In this document: positions 6,769-14,308 of the stretch, one piece after another
Layout of the letters: each line of letters opens with the position of its first letter
How positions within the stretch are numbered: position 1 is the stretch's first letter
NCBI GenBank assembly: GCA_958419975.1
Contig: CATZIG010000026.1
Span: forward strand, 1-15,153
Direction of reading: 5' to 3'
Length of the DNA stretch: 15,153 nt
DNA from: an uncultured Collinsella sp.
GTDB taxonomy: Bacteria; Actinomycetota; Coriobacteriia; Coriobacteriales; Coriobacteriaceae
Position numbers and translations under genes: made by a program
The notes under the pieces: generated by a model
The model's input: the letters and a program-made list of their open reading frames with translations, nothing else
Database searches by the model: none
What the model was told of the DNA's origin: nothing

Positions 6769-6909
6769 CTATTGTCCCACATGCGACATGGCCCACAGCA
6801 TCGCAATGCAAAGCACCGCCATCAATCCCGTGCACACGGCAGCGATCACAGAATCACCCATGTGCCTTCCCAACGACTGCGGCTCACGCACTTGCCCTGC
6901 TCCGTACAT
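6769..6909 (-). CDS. 46-residue single-helix membrane protein
   Basis: An unnamed small protein supported by a perfect AAGGAGG (6923-6917) seven bases before the ATG at 6909; an adjacent ATG at 6912 is also possible. Seen: a polar N-terminus of about 19 residues (YGAGQVREPQSLGRHMGD) and one hydrophobic helix (about 20-41, IAAVCTGLMAVLCIAMLWAM) ending with SHVGQ. The basic residues are N-terminal, which suggests the N-terminus faces the cytoplasm. It lies upstream of, and in the same direction as, the RsmJ-like gene (64 bp gap). The function is unknown. Confidence 0.6.
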   Translation of the reverse strand: MYGAGQVREPQSLGRHMGDSVIAAVCTGLMAVLCIAMLWAMSHVGQ

Positions 6910-7146
6910 CATGACTCCTCCTTGAGACCAGCTCCTTGTTACGGCCTCATCATCGCAGCGCCGCACATGGGCTGCCATCGATTTGGCTTACGTCCAGCTT
7001 TCCTTTTTGAAAGGTTGGGGTGGGCTGCGCGGGGTCAAAGCGCTTTCAGGCGCATGCATCGCCGCGTTGAACTACAATGTGCTTCACCATATGTGCAGCA
7101 CATGGGGTACGCCAGACCGGCCGTACCCGTATCGAAAGGACCAGCC

Positions 7147-7551
7147 ATGAGCAACGCCTGCAAATTACTCAAAATCCTATCGTTCTTCTTCTTTGTCGTC
7201 GGCATTCTAAGTGCAGGCATGGGTGCTACAGCGCTCTTTGCGGGCAGCGCGGCAGGCGATATCACGGGTGCCATGATCGTCTCTTGCGTCGTCGTCATCG
7301 TATTGGGCGTCGTCGAAATTGTGACCGCTGTCTTTGGTATCCGCGCGGCAAATAATCCCGCCAAGGCTGGCGTTGTCTGGATCTGGTCCATCGTCTGCCT
7401 AGCATGTTCGGTCATCAGTCTGCTCCTCTCCCTGCCCCTCTTGGGTGGGACCGGCTCAAGCATCCCCGATTTTACCGGCTTGATTGTCAGCATTATCTAC
7501 TTTGTACTCGCCAACCGCGTCAAGAAAGAGGGCATGGACCGTTTGAGCTAA
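7147..7551 (+). CDS. Four-helix integral membrane protein of unknown function
   Basis: 134 residues, ATG at 7147 with AAAGGA six bases upstream. Seen: four hydrophobic segments at about 10-34 (ILSFFFFVVGILSAGMGATA), 40-66, 74-97 and 106-123, short polar loops, and a basic C-terminus NRVKKEGMDRLS, so both ends are probably cytoplasmic. This matches the general shape of DUF-type four-helix proteins of actinobacteria; no catalytic or transport motif is recognisable. A TACAAT hexamer at 7073-7078 may be its -10 box but no good -35 is present. The gene is alone and ends at a bidirectional terminator. Confidence 0.75.
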   Translation: MSNACKLLKILSFFFFVVGILSAGMGATALFAGSAAGDITGAMIVSCVVVIVLGVVEIVTAVFGIRAANNPAKAGVVWIWSIVCLACSVISLLLSLPLLGGTGSSIPDFTGLIVSIIYFVLANRVKKEGMDRLS

Positions 7552-7599
7552 GCCGCATCCGTGTCAATCGCTCAGCGACTCTGGTATATACGCCAATAA

Positions 7600-7635
7600 A
7601 AAGGGCCGATCGCGTAGCAACGCGGTCGGCCCTTT
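7600..7635. terminator. Bidirectional terminator between converging genes
   Basis: A 16-bp stem (AAAGGGCCGA-t-CGCGT against ACGCG-g-TCGGCCCTTT, with one G-T pair) around the loop AGCA. An A-run precedes it and TTTACGTTT follows, so it can end both the plus-strand membrane gene (stop 7551) and the minus-strand RlmA gene (stop 7690). Confidence 0.85.
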
Positions 7636-7651
7636 ACGTTTGCCCAGATAA

Positions 7652-7688
7652 AACCTACCAAAATAAACCTGTCCCTTTTTGGCAGGTT
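7652..7688. repeat. REP-like palindrome at the 3' end of rlmA
   Basis: AACCTACCAAAA (7652-7663) pairs with TTTTGGCAGGTT (7677-7688) with a single mismatch that becomes G-U in minus-strand RNA. The 13-nt loop contains GTCCC. It ends just before the rlmA stop codon and is separate from the terminator at 7600-7635. Its GGGAC core is shared with the palindrome at the other end of the gene. Classification as a REP-type dispersed repeat is inference. Confidence 0.5.
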
Positions 7689-7689
7689 G

Positions 7690-8505
7690 TTAGCCGTGGC
7701 GGTACTCGGCGATGATGAAGTCGATGTCGGTTTGAAGGGTGTCCAGGTTTGCCAGGCGCTCTTTGTCGGCAGGGCGCGTGCGATAGTAGTACGGCGTCAT
7801 CTGGAACACCGCCTCGATGTCGGCCTGGGTCTGGAGCGTAATATTCGCAGATACCCGCCGCGTTCCGACCAACTCGAGCTCGGTAGTCTTCGGCAGCTTC
7901 TCGTCGTTAAGGTACGGCGTATCGTAGAGCACTTCCTTAAGCCCAAACAGATGACGGGCACCCGGCACCACGGTGTAGAGCGAGCCCTCCGGCGCCAGCA
8001 CGCGGGCAAACTCGCGCTCGTTAAAGGGAGCGAAGAGCTCGGTCACCATATCGAAGGCGCCATCGGCCACAGGGATGTCCTTCATGTTGGCTACGAAATA
8101 GGTCGCATCGCCGCGCTTGGCGGCCAGGCGCACCATCTCTTTGCCCAGGTCAAAGCCGTAAGCATCCACGCCCGGCACCGCACCCATGGCGCTGGTGTAA
8201 TAGCCCTCGCCACAGCAAATATCGAGCAACGTCATGGGGCAGTTCGTAGACGCGGCACGTCCAGACACCCGCTCGCGCACCAGCTCGACCATCGCATCGC
8301 GCAACGGCGCATAGTAACCGCGGTTCAGAAAGTCGCGACGGCTGCGTGCCTGCGACTTGGGATCGCCCATGGAGTCGCCGCTCTTGGACGAGCGCAGGAG
8401 ATATAGATAGCCCTCGCGCGCACGGTCAAACCGGTGCCCACCCGCGCATGCAGCACCGCGTTCGTCATCCACCAGCGGCTCATGGCAAACGGGACACAAC
8501 AACAT
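7690..8505 (-). CDS. rlmA: RlmA-family 23S rRNA (guanine-N1) methyltransferase
   Basis: 271 residues, matching E. coli RlmA (269) along its whole length. RlmA enzymes make m1G at position 745 (RlmAI) or 748 (RlmAII, TlrB type, linked to tylosin tolerance) in helix 35 of 23S rRNA. Seen: an N-terminal zinc site C4, C7, C20, H24 followed by RFDRAREGYLYLL, then RRDFLNRGYYAPLRDA, SAM motif LLDICCGEGYYTSAM, FAPFNEREFARVLAPEGSL, PGARHLFGLKEVLYD, and the C-terminal FQMTPYYYRTRP. The start at 8505 has AAGGAG five bases before the ATG. Whether it is type I or II cannot be decided from the sequence. It is flanked by two palindromes and appears monocistronic. Confidence 0.92.
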   Translation of the reverse strand: MLLCPVCHEPLVDDERGAACAGGHRFDRAREGYLYLLRSSKSGDSMGDPKSQARSRRDFLNRGYYAPLRDAMVELVRERVSGRAASTNCPMTLLDICCGEGYYTSAMGAVPGVDAYGFDLGKEMVRLAAKRGDATYFVANMKDIPVADGAFDMVTELFAPFNEREFARVLAPEGSLYTVVPGARHLFGLKEVLYDTPYLNDEKLPKTTELELVGTRRVSANITLQTQADIEAVFQMTPYYYRTRPADKERLANLDTLQTDIDFIIAEYRHG

Positions 8506-8561
8506 GGCAACTCCTTAGCGCGAACAACACAACGCCCACCATTGTCGCACGCCTTCCCCGC

Positions 8562-8619
8562 CTAGTCATTGGGGACGTTCTTGAATGAGTAATCGTTTTA
8601 GAACGTCCCCAATGACTAG
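8562..8619. repeat. Perfect 20-bp inverted repeat (REP-like) between rlmA and the MATE gene
   Basis: The left arm 8562-8581 (CTAGTCATTGGGGACGTTCT) is perfectly inverted at 8600-8619, around an 18-nt AT-rich loop. It lies between divergently transcribed genes, so a terminator makes no sense here, and no T-run follows. The arm with GGGGAC resembles dispersed REP-type elements mobilised by RAYT transposases; no transposase is in the window. A large operator is the alternative. Confidence 0.65.
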
Positions 8620-8683
8620 TCGATTAGGAGTATCATCGTCTGCGCAAATAAGCACAAAAGAGCATATTAGAGATTGAGAGCAT

Positions 8684-10066
8684 ATGGCTGACACCGTATC
8701 TAAGCACATTGACATGACCACCGGCTCGCTGTGGCGCAATATTCCCCTGTTCGCCTTCCCCGTGGCCGCCACGAGCATCTTGGAGCAGCTGTCGAACCTC
8801 ATCGCCACGGTCATCATCGGTAATTTCTCGGGCGACCAGGGAACCCTCGCCATGGCGGCGGTCGGCTCCAATGTTCCGCTTACCAGTCTTATGCTCAACC
8901 TGTTTATTGGCATGTCGCTTGGCTCCAACGTGGTCATCGCCAACGCTATCGGCCGCAACGATCAGAACATGGTCAAACGCGCCGTCCATACCTCGATTTT
9001 AATGGCGCTCGTGGGCTTTGTCGTCATTGCGCTGGGCGAGATCTTTGCCGAGCCCATGCTCGCCGCGCTCAATGTTCCCGCCGAAACCATGCCGCTCGCT
9101 TCGCTCTACCTGCGCGTCTTTTTGCTCAGCATGCCCTCGATCTTGCTCTACAACTTTGAGGCCGCGATCTTCCGCTCCGTCGGCATCACCCGCATGCCGC
9201 TGCAGGCACTTGCCGTGTCCACCGTCCTCAACATTGGCCTGGATCTCATCTTTGTCCCCGTACTCCACTGGGGCGTCGCGGGCGTCGCCATCGCCACCGC
9301 TATCGCCTACACTGTCAGCGCCGCCACGCTCTTTATCCGTCTGCTCAAGACCGACTCCGTCGTCCGCGTCACCCCGCGCGACCTGGCTATCGACCCCGTC
9401 GCCCTCAAGCGCATCGTCAAGATCGGCCTGCCCGCCGGCATCCAGAGCGCCGTCTTTGCCGTCGCCAACATCATCATCCAGTCTGCTATCAACAGCCTGG
9501 GCACCGAGGTCATGGCGGCATCGAGCGCCGCTATGAGCTTGGAGTACGTATGCTACAACCTGCTCAACAGCTTTAGCCAGGCTTGCACCACCTTTGTGGG
9601 ACAAAACCACGGTGCCCGCCAGATCGACCGCTGCACCAAAACGCTCAAGGTCTGCCTGGTCGAAGGCGGTATCGTTGCACTCACCACGATCATCGTTATT
9701 GTCGGCCTGGGACGCGAGATCTTGTCGCTGTTCAACAGCGATCCCAACATCGTCTCGATCGGCTATATCCGCGTGTGTTCGATCTTCCCGGCGTACACCT
9801 TTAGCATGTTCTACGAAAACATGTCCGGCTACCTGCGCGGCTTTGGTATCTCGCTCACGCCCGCCCTCATCACCATGATCTGCGTCTGCGGCATCCGCTT
9901 CTATTGGGTGTTCTGCGTGTTCCCGCACTTCCGCACCTTTGCGAACATCATGATGGTCTACCCCATCAGCCTGGGCACCACGGCGTTCTTTATGGTCGTG
10001 GCGGTACTACTTTGCCACCCGGCACGCACCTATCGCGCCACCCAAGCCAAAGCGACAGCCCGCTAA
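8684..10066 (+). CDS. MATE-family multidrug efflux transporter
   Basis: 460 residues, the usual length for a MATE protein, with 12 hydrophobic segments in two repeats of six. Seen: the N-terminal TGSLWRNIPLFAFPVAATSI block followed by the first-helix motif LSNLIATVIIGNFSG (family consensus has an aspartate where this has an asparagine-type residue), PLQALAVSTVLNIGLDLIFV, and in the second half GIQSAVFAVANIIIQSAINS and FVGQNHGARQ, a typical MATE second-repeat motif. Known: sodium- or proton-coupled export of cationic drugs and metabolites across the cytoplasmic membrane. The substrate is not predictable. The ribosome binding site is weak (GAGAG before CATATG). TATCAT at 8631-8636 is a possible -10. 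It is convergent with the LysR gene, 27 bp apart. Confidence 0.93.
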   Translation: MADTVSKHIDMTTGSLWRNIPLFAFPVAATSILEQLSNLIATVIIGNFSGDQGTLAMAAVGSNVPLTSLMLNLFIGMSLGSNVVIANAIGRNDQNMVKRAVHTSILMALVGFVVIALGEIFAEPMLAALNVPAETMPLASLYLRVFLLSMPSILLYNFEAAIFRSVGITRMPLQALAVSTVLNIGLDLIFVPVLHWGVAGVAIATAIAYTVSAATLFIRLLKTDSVVRVTPRDLAIDPVALKRIVKIGLPAGIQSAVFAVANIIIQSAINSLGTEVMAASSAAMSLEYVCYNLLNSFSQACTTFVGQNHGARQIDRCTKTLKVCLVEGGIVALTTIIVIVGLGREILSLFNSDPNIVSIGYIRVCSIFPAYTFSMFYENMSGYLRGFGISLTPALITMICVCGIRFYWVFCVFPHFRTFANIMMVYPISLGTTAFFMVVAVLLCHPARTYRATQAKATAR

Positions 10067-10093
10067 ACACCGCACTCAAAGCCACGCCAGTCA

Positions 10094-10960
10094 TTAATTG
10101 ACAATATGCGAGCTCATATAGTCGATAAAGCGCCTCGTGGCGATGGGCATGGTATCCCAGCTGCGCCAGGCTGCCACTACGTCACGCGAGGGAGCGTGCA
10201 CGATGGGCCGCACGCGAATATCGGCTCGCATGCCCTCCACAGTACGACGGTAGAGCATGCTCACGCCTAGACCCTCCTCCACCATCGCCATGATGGTGTA
10301 GTCGTCGGTGACCTCGCTCGTCACGTGCGGCGACAAGCCATGCGCCGCAAATGCATCGAGCACCAGGCTCTGTTCGCCCTCATCCAGCAGCACAAACGGC
10401 TCGGACGCTAGGTCGGCAAGCGTCACCTTTTCCTTTGCTGTCAGCGGGTGCGCAGTCGGTAACAGCGCCACCAGTTCGTCGTGATAGACCACGCGCTTCT
10501 CGAGCCCTGCGGTAAACCCACGCGCCGTAAAGCAAAAGTCAACCACGCCATCGTGCACCCACTGGGCGTTGCGCGTGTAATCGCCCTGCTTGAGGGTAAA
10601 GCGTACGCCCGGGTGCAGCGCCCCAAAGTCGCGGATCACGCGCGGCAACACGGTTCGACTCACGTTGGTAAACGTTGCAATGCGAATATCGGTCGACGAA
10701 AGCCCCAGCAGTTCCTGGCGCTTGCCCTCGAGCTCGGCCTCGGCGGTCACGATCTGGCGCAGGTACGGCAGATATTGCTTACCGTCGCGCGTAAGCGAAA
10801 CGCCCTGCTTTCCGCGCTCGATAAGTGTGGTGCCCAGCTCGCGCTCGAGTGCCTTGACGGCCTGGCTCACCGCACTTTGCGTATAGCCCAGCTCGTCCGC
10901 TGCACGTTTCAGACTGCCGCAATCGACCACCATACATACAATCTGATACCGCGATGCCAT
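10094..10960 (-). CDS. LysR-family transcriptional regulator
   Basis: 288 residues. Seen: an N-terminal winged helix-turn-helix (residues 3-60) with GSLKRAADELGYTQSAVSQA and LERELGTTLIERGKQGVSLT, the family core, followed by a linker helix and a type 2 periplasmic-binding effector domain (about 90-288) with TDIRIATFTNVSRTVLPRVI and EEGLGVSMLYRRTVEG. The start at 10960 has GGAGG before the ATG. It is divergent from the EamA transporter gene with a 158-bp gap, the standard arrangement in which LysR regulates the neighbour; it also ends against the MATE gene. The effector is unknown. Confidence 0.93.
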   Translation of the reverse strand: MASRYQIVCMVVDCGSLKRAADELGYTQSAVSQAVKALERELGTTLIERGKQGVSLTRDGKQYLPYLRQIVTAEAELEGKRQELLGLSSTDIRIATFTNVSRTVLPRVIRDFGALHPGVRFTLKQGDYTRNAQWVHDGVVDFCFTARGFTAGLEKRVVYHDELVALLPTAHPLTAKEKVTLADLASEPFVLLDEGEQSLVLDAFAAHGLSPHVTSEVTDDYTIMAMVEEGLGVSMLYRRTVEGMRADIRVRPIVHAPSRDVVAAWRSWDTMPIATRRFIDYMSSHIVN

Positions 10961-11118
10961 CGTGCCTCCACATCGATGTAGCTGTAAAACGTTTTGCCAG
11001 GACTTTTCCCGCCAACATTAGCATTTCTTAATCATACTGAAGATACATTCGCTTTACTACATCCACATCTGGGAGCAGAATCCTTTTTGCGAAACCGTTC
11101 TGTAACAAAAGGAGTCCC
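10961..11118. promoter_or_regulatory. Divergent promoter region of LysR and EamA genes
   Basis: The 158-bp gap is less GC-rich than the flanking genes. It contains a 10-bp palindrome AAAACGTTTT (10986-10995) 26 bp before the lysR start and AT-rich candidates such as TTGCCA (10994-10999) with CATTAG 16 bp on. The LysR protein would be expected to bind here; no T-N11-A site stands out above background. Confidence 0.35.
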
Positions 11119-12021
11119 ATGGATCGCAAAAAAGCAATCGCGCTCTCATTTTCTGTTCCCGTCGCATGGGGCTTTTCGTACCCCCTCATGAAGATCGGCA
11201 TGGACAGCATGAACGCCACGAGCATCGTTGCGCTGCGCTGCATCATCGCCTTTGCGGCCTGTCTGCTGCTCTTCCACAAGCACGCGTTTCGCATCAACCG
11301 CGACCTTATGGTTCGCGCCGCCATCATCGGTGCCATCATGGCAACCGAGCTCACGTGCATGTGCCTGGGCTCCAGCCTCACCTCCGCCTCCACCGCCGGC
11401 TTTTTGCAGAGCCTGACGGTCGTAATCGTGCCGTTTGCCAACGCAGCCCTGCTGCGTCGCGCCCCCGAGCGCAAGGTGCTCGTCGGCACCGCCATCGTCA
11501 CCTGCGGTATGTTGCTGCTCTCGGGCGCCGATTTCACCAGCCTGAACCCGGGCGCGCTCATCATGCTGCTCTCCGCCTTTGTCTACGCCGGACACATCAT
11601 TATCGCCAAGCGATTTGTCGAAGAAGTCGATCCGCTTGCTCTGGGCGTTTGGCAACTGGGCTTTGGCGGCTTGTTCTCGGGCATCGCAGCATTCACCTTT
11701 GGCGGCTTCACGCTTCCCAGCACGCCCAGCGAGATCGTCGTTGTCGTCGCGCTCGCACTCATCTGCTCTGCCTACGGCTTTATCACCCAGACACTTGTGC
11801 AGCCCCACGTGCCCGCCGAGACCACCGGCTTCGCCTTCTCGCTCGAGCCGGTATGCTCCGCCGTCTTCTCGTTCTTCCTGGTCGGCGAGGTCCTGAGTCC
11901 CATCGCCTTCTTTGGCGCCGCTCTCATCCTCACCGGCGTCATGGTGGCAACCGTCGAACTTCCACGCCTTCGCGCACACGGACACACCCATATGGCAGGA
12001 GCGCCCGAGCACGTTTCGTAG
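11119..12021 (+). CDS. EamA-family (DMT superfamily) transporter
   Basis: 300 residues with ten hydrophobic segments arranged as two EamA repeats of five (about 5-135 and 145-280). Seen: the first repeat PVAWGFSYPLMKIGMD, LTSASTAGFLQSLTVVIVPF, and the second repeat ending AFSLEPVCSAVFSFFLVGE and FFGAALILTGVM, the diagnostic EamA signature. The C-terminal tail is hydrophilic and histidine-containing (RAHGHTHMAG). Known: DMT proteins export amino acids, metabolites or drugs. The start has AAAAGGAG four bases before the ATG. Likely regulated by the divergent LysR protein. Confidence 0.93.
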   Translation: MDRKKAIALSFSVPVAWGFSYPLMKIGMDSMNATSIVALRCIIAFAACLLLFHKHAFRINRDLMVRAAIIGAIMATELTCMCLGSSLTSASTAGFLQSLTVVIVPFANAALLRRAPERKVLVGTAIVTCGMLLLSGADFTSLNPGALIMLLSAFVYAGHIIIAKRFVEEVDPLALGVWQLGFGGLFSGIAAFTFGGFTLPSTPSEIVVVVALALICSAYGFITQTLVQPHVPAETTGFAFSLEPVCSAVFSFFLVGEVLSPIAFFGAALILTGVMVATVELPRLRAHGHTHMAGAPEHVS

Positions 12022-12067
12022 ACCCCGTTCTTCATACAGCCGCGGCATAAAGGTCCCCGGACGCCTT

Positions 12068-12073
12068 TACAAT
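12068..12073 (+). promoter_or_regulatory. Possible -10 box for ung
   Basis: TACAAT 36 bp before the ung start matches a -10 hexamer; there is no clear -35. A TAAAGG/CCTTTA hairpin (12048-12069) overlaps it and could be a remnant terminator of the EamA gene. Confidence 0.3.
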
Positions 12074-12108
12074 AGATGCCAACAGAGCATCTGCCATAAA
12101 GGAGCCCC

Positions 12109-12834
12109 ATGGACACCGCAACTCGCGACCGCAACATAGCAACTTGGTTGGGCGATGCGCCGCAGCCGGTACGTGACACTACGAACCAGCTGCTCGAGCG
12201 CATCGCCCTTTTGCGTGCCGAGCAAACCATCTACCCGGCACAAGACGACATCCTCAATGCCCTCGCCTATACGCCGGCCGACCAGGTCAAGGTTGTCATC
12301 CTGGGTCAAGACCCCTATCACGGGCCCAACCAGGCCATGGGGCTGTCGTTCTCGGTCCCTGCGACGCAAACCAAGTTGCCGCCGAGCCTGCGCAACATCT
12401 ATAAGGAGCTCAAAGCCGATCTGGGTTGCCCCATTCCCGCCACGGGAGACCTAACCCCATGGGCACAACAGGGCGTCCTGCTCCTCAACACCACGCTCAC
12501 CGTGCGCGAGCATGCCGCGAACTCGCACGCCAAGCTGGGCTGGAGCGCGCTCACCGACTACGTTATCGAACGCTGCTGCCAGCTGCCCCAGCCGGTAGTC
12601 TTTTTGGCATGGGGCCGCTTTGCCCAGCAGATGGTCGAAGGCAAGCTCGCCGCGACCGACGCGGGCAAGGCGACCGGCAAGTTCTGCCTGGCCTCCACGC
12701 ACCCCTCACCGCTTTCGGCTAACCGTGCCACGGCAGAACTCCCCGCCTTTATGGGGTCGCGCCCCTTCTCGGCAGCCAATCGGCTACTCGAACAGCACGG
12801 CTCGACCCCCGTCAACTGGACTTGCCTCGGCTAA
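12109..12834 (+). CDS. ung: Uracil-DNA glycosylase, family 1
   Basis: 241 residues. It removes uracil from DNA in base-excision repair. Seen: the water-activating motif GQDPYHGPNQAMGLSFSV starting at residue 66 (Asp68 is the catalytic acid equivalent), LLLNTTLTVREHAANSH for uracil binding, a VVFLAWGRFAQQ strand, and the DNA-intercalating loop HPSPLS (198-203) with SANR following. All key residues are intact. The start has AAAGGAG before the ATG at 12109. It follows the EamA gene by 87 bp and ends at a strong bidirectional terminator. Confidence 0.97.
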   Translation: MDTATRDRNIATWLGDAPQPVRDTTNQLLERIALLRAEQTIYPAQDDILNALAYTPADQVKVVILGQDPYHGPNQAMGLSFSVPATQTKLPPSLRNIYKELKADLGCPIPATGDLTPWAQQGVLLLNTTLTVREHAANSHAKLGWSALTDYVIERCCQLPQPVVFLAWGRFAQQMVEGKLAATDAGKATGKFCLASTHPSPLSANRATAELPAFMGSRPFSAANRLLEQHGSTPVNWTCLG

Positions 12835-12848
12835 AAATCGATACATCA

Positions 12849-12888
12849 AAAACGCGCCCGACGGCAATCTTGCCATCGGGCGCGTTTT
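12849..12888. terminator. Bidirectional terminator between ung and the SDR gene
   Basis: An 18-bp stem, with a single mismatch that is G-U on the minus strand, closes over a 4-nt loop (ATCT). The GC-rich AAAACGCGCCCGA arm is flanked by A-run and T-run, so it serves ung on the plus strand and the SDR gene (stop 12890) on the minus strand. Confidence 0.9.
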
Positions 12889-12889
12889 G

Positions 12890-13570
12890 TTACTCGGGCC
12901 AGATAAACTGGGTGCGGCCGGCCTCGCCACCATCGATCAGCAGACTCTGTCCGGTCATAAACCGGTTGGTCACGCCCACAAAGTAGATCCACTCGGCGAT
13001 TTCTTGGGCGGTGGCCCAGCGCTTAAGCGGCGTGAGCTCCATAATCTGGTTCCACAGGTGTTCGTCTTCCATCACGCAACGGTTGAGCGGCGTGATAACG
13101 CCACCCGGGTCCACACTGTTGGCGATGGCCTGCGGCGCCAGGCGGTTTGCAAGGTTCTTGGTGTAGGCGATAACGCCGCCCTTGCTGGCAGCATAGGCGG
13201 GAAACTCCGATCCCGTATGTCCGCTCGCCGACCCCACATTGACCACGGATTCGATAGCCGGCGCCGGCTTGGCGGCAAGCCCCTCCCCCACAAAGGCGTA
13301 GCGCTCGGTCACGTTGATGGTGCCACACAGGTTGGCGGCGATGTCGTCAGTCGAATCCTGCACACCGGCAACGTTCACGATTACCTGGGGTTCAAGGTCG
13401 TCCGGAAACGCGTCCGGCTTGCGGACATCAACGATCAGATGGCGGTAGCGCTCGTGTTCGATCGCCGCCGGCAGCAGATCAAAGCCCACGACCTCGTGGC
13501 CCTCGTCCAAAAAGCGCTGCACGCACGCGGCTCCGATACCGCCCGAAGCGCCCGTGATCAAAACCCGCAT
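12890..13570 (-). CDS. Short-chain dehydrogenase/reductase (SDR), NAD-type
   Basis: 226 residues, a little shorter than the usual 250. Seen: Rossmann TGASGGIG (6-13), Asp31 at the end of the second strand (favours NAD over NADP), NVAG (66-69), a catalytic Ser114 region NVGSASG, YAASK (126-130), then PGGVITPLN and the C-terminal MTGQSLLIDGG block. The Ser-to-Tyr distance is 12, one less than in FabG. The substrate is unknown; Collinsella has steroid dehydrogenases of this fold but nothing here identifies one. AAGGAG lies five bases before the ATG and overlaps the stop of the transporter gene, 9 bp upstream, so the two form an operon. The product could act on whatever the transporter imports. 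Confidence 0.88.
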   Translation of the reverse strand: MRVLITGASGGIGAACVQRFLDEGHEVVGFDLLPAAIEHERYRHLIVDVRKPDAFPDDLEPQVIVNVAGVQDSTDDIAANLCGTINVTERYAFVGEGLAAKPAPAIESVVNVGSASGHTGSEFPAYAASKGGVIAYTKNLANRLAPQAIANSVDPGGVITPLNRCVMEDEHLWNQIMELTPLKRWATAQEIAEWIYFVGVTNRFMTGQSLLIDGGEAGRTQFIWPE

Positions 13571-13579
13571 ACTCGCTCC

Positions 13580-14302
13580 TTAGGCGGTTGCGTGGCGCTC
13601 GAGGTACTCGGCGCCCACATTCTCACGCTCCCAGCCACGCACGACCTTGTAGCCCGCGGGGCTCAGGAAGACCTCGCACAGCAGCTCGGCGACAGCGCCG
13701 GTCAGCGAACACATAAGGACCTGCACCCAGGTCCAACCAAAGAACGTGTGGCTCACCACAATGGCAAAGACCAGGTTGTCGATAAACTGGCCAACACCCG
13801 TGGACACATAGGAGCGGAAGGCAAAGCTCGCAAAGTTATTCTTTTTGAGCATACGGCCAAGCGACTGGTTGAGCGTGGAGTTAACCACGGCAGAAACGAG
13901 CATTGCCAGCGAAGAGCCCAGCACCACATACCAAGTGCCGCCGATGGTGGCGTTAAGGGCGGTGTTGACCTCGATCATGCCCGTGTCGTAGTAAGCGCCC
14001 CACATGCCGGGCGTGAGCGAGCATGCCCAAAAGCACAGGCTCACGGCGAGGTTGACTGCCAGCGCGAGGATGGAGATTTTGATGGATGCCTTGGCGCCAA
14101 AGCGCTTGCAGATCATGTCCTGGCACAAAAACGAAACCCAGCTCACCACAAAGCCGCAATCGAGTGCCAGATACGGCAGGCTGATAAGCTCTTTGTTGGC
14201 CAGCAGGTTCATCATGATGACGCTCACGAAAAACAGCGAAACCGTTGCCGCGGGAATGCTCCGCAACAGGACCTTGTAGTCCTCCATGACCTTCTTGATC
14301 AT
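13580..14302 (-). CDS. VUT/YhhQ-family transporter, probable queuosine precursor importer
   Basis: 240 residues with six hydrophobic segments. Seen: the family landmarks MMNLLANKEL near the first helix, LALDCGFVVSWVSFLCQDMICKRFG with its conserved charged residues after the second, SAVVNSTLNQSLGR before the fourth and QFIDNLVFAIVV. Known: YhhQ-family (VUT, COG1738) proteins import preQ0/preQ1 or queuine for tRNA queuosine modification. AGGAG lies six bases before the ATG at 14302. A strong promoter and a leader that may be a preQ1 riboswitch precede the gene; the SDR gene follows by 9 bp. Family is confident; the exact substrate is inferred. Confidence 0.85.
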   Translation of the reverse strand: MIKKVMEDYKVLLRSIPAATVSLFFVSVIMMNLLANKELISLPYLALDCGFVVSWVSFLCQDMICKRFGAKASIKISILALAVNLAVSLCFWACSLTPGMWGAYYDTGMIEVNTALNATIGGTWYVVLGSSLAMLVSAVVNSTLNQSLGRMLKKNNFASFAFRSYVSTGVGQFIDNLVFAIVVSHTFFGWTWVQVLMCSLTGAVAELLCEVFLSPAGYKVVRGWERENVGAEYLERHATA

Positions 14303-14308
14303 TATGTA

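Noticed and set aside
8999..9928. 309-residue open frame antisense to the MATE gene
   Set aside because: High-GC codon bias of the real gene keeps the opposite frame open; the translation is Asp/Gly/Arg-rich low complexity and has no ribosome binding site.
11146..12048. 300-residue open frame antisense to the EamA gene
   Set aside because: Shadow of a well-supported transporter gene; biased, membrane-free composition and no family motif.
12890..13570. Calling the SDR a bile-acid hydroxysteroid dehydrogenase
   Set aside because: Only generic SDR motifs are visible; length and context fit no known HSDH specifically.
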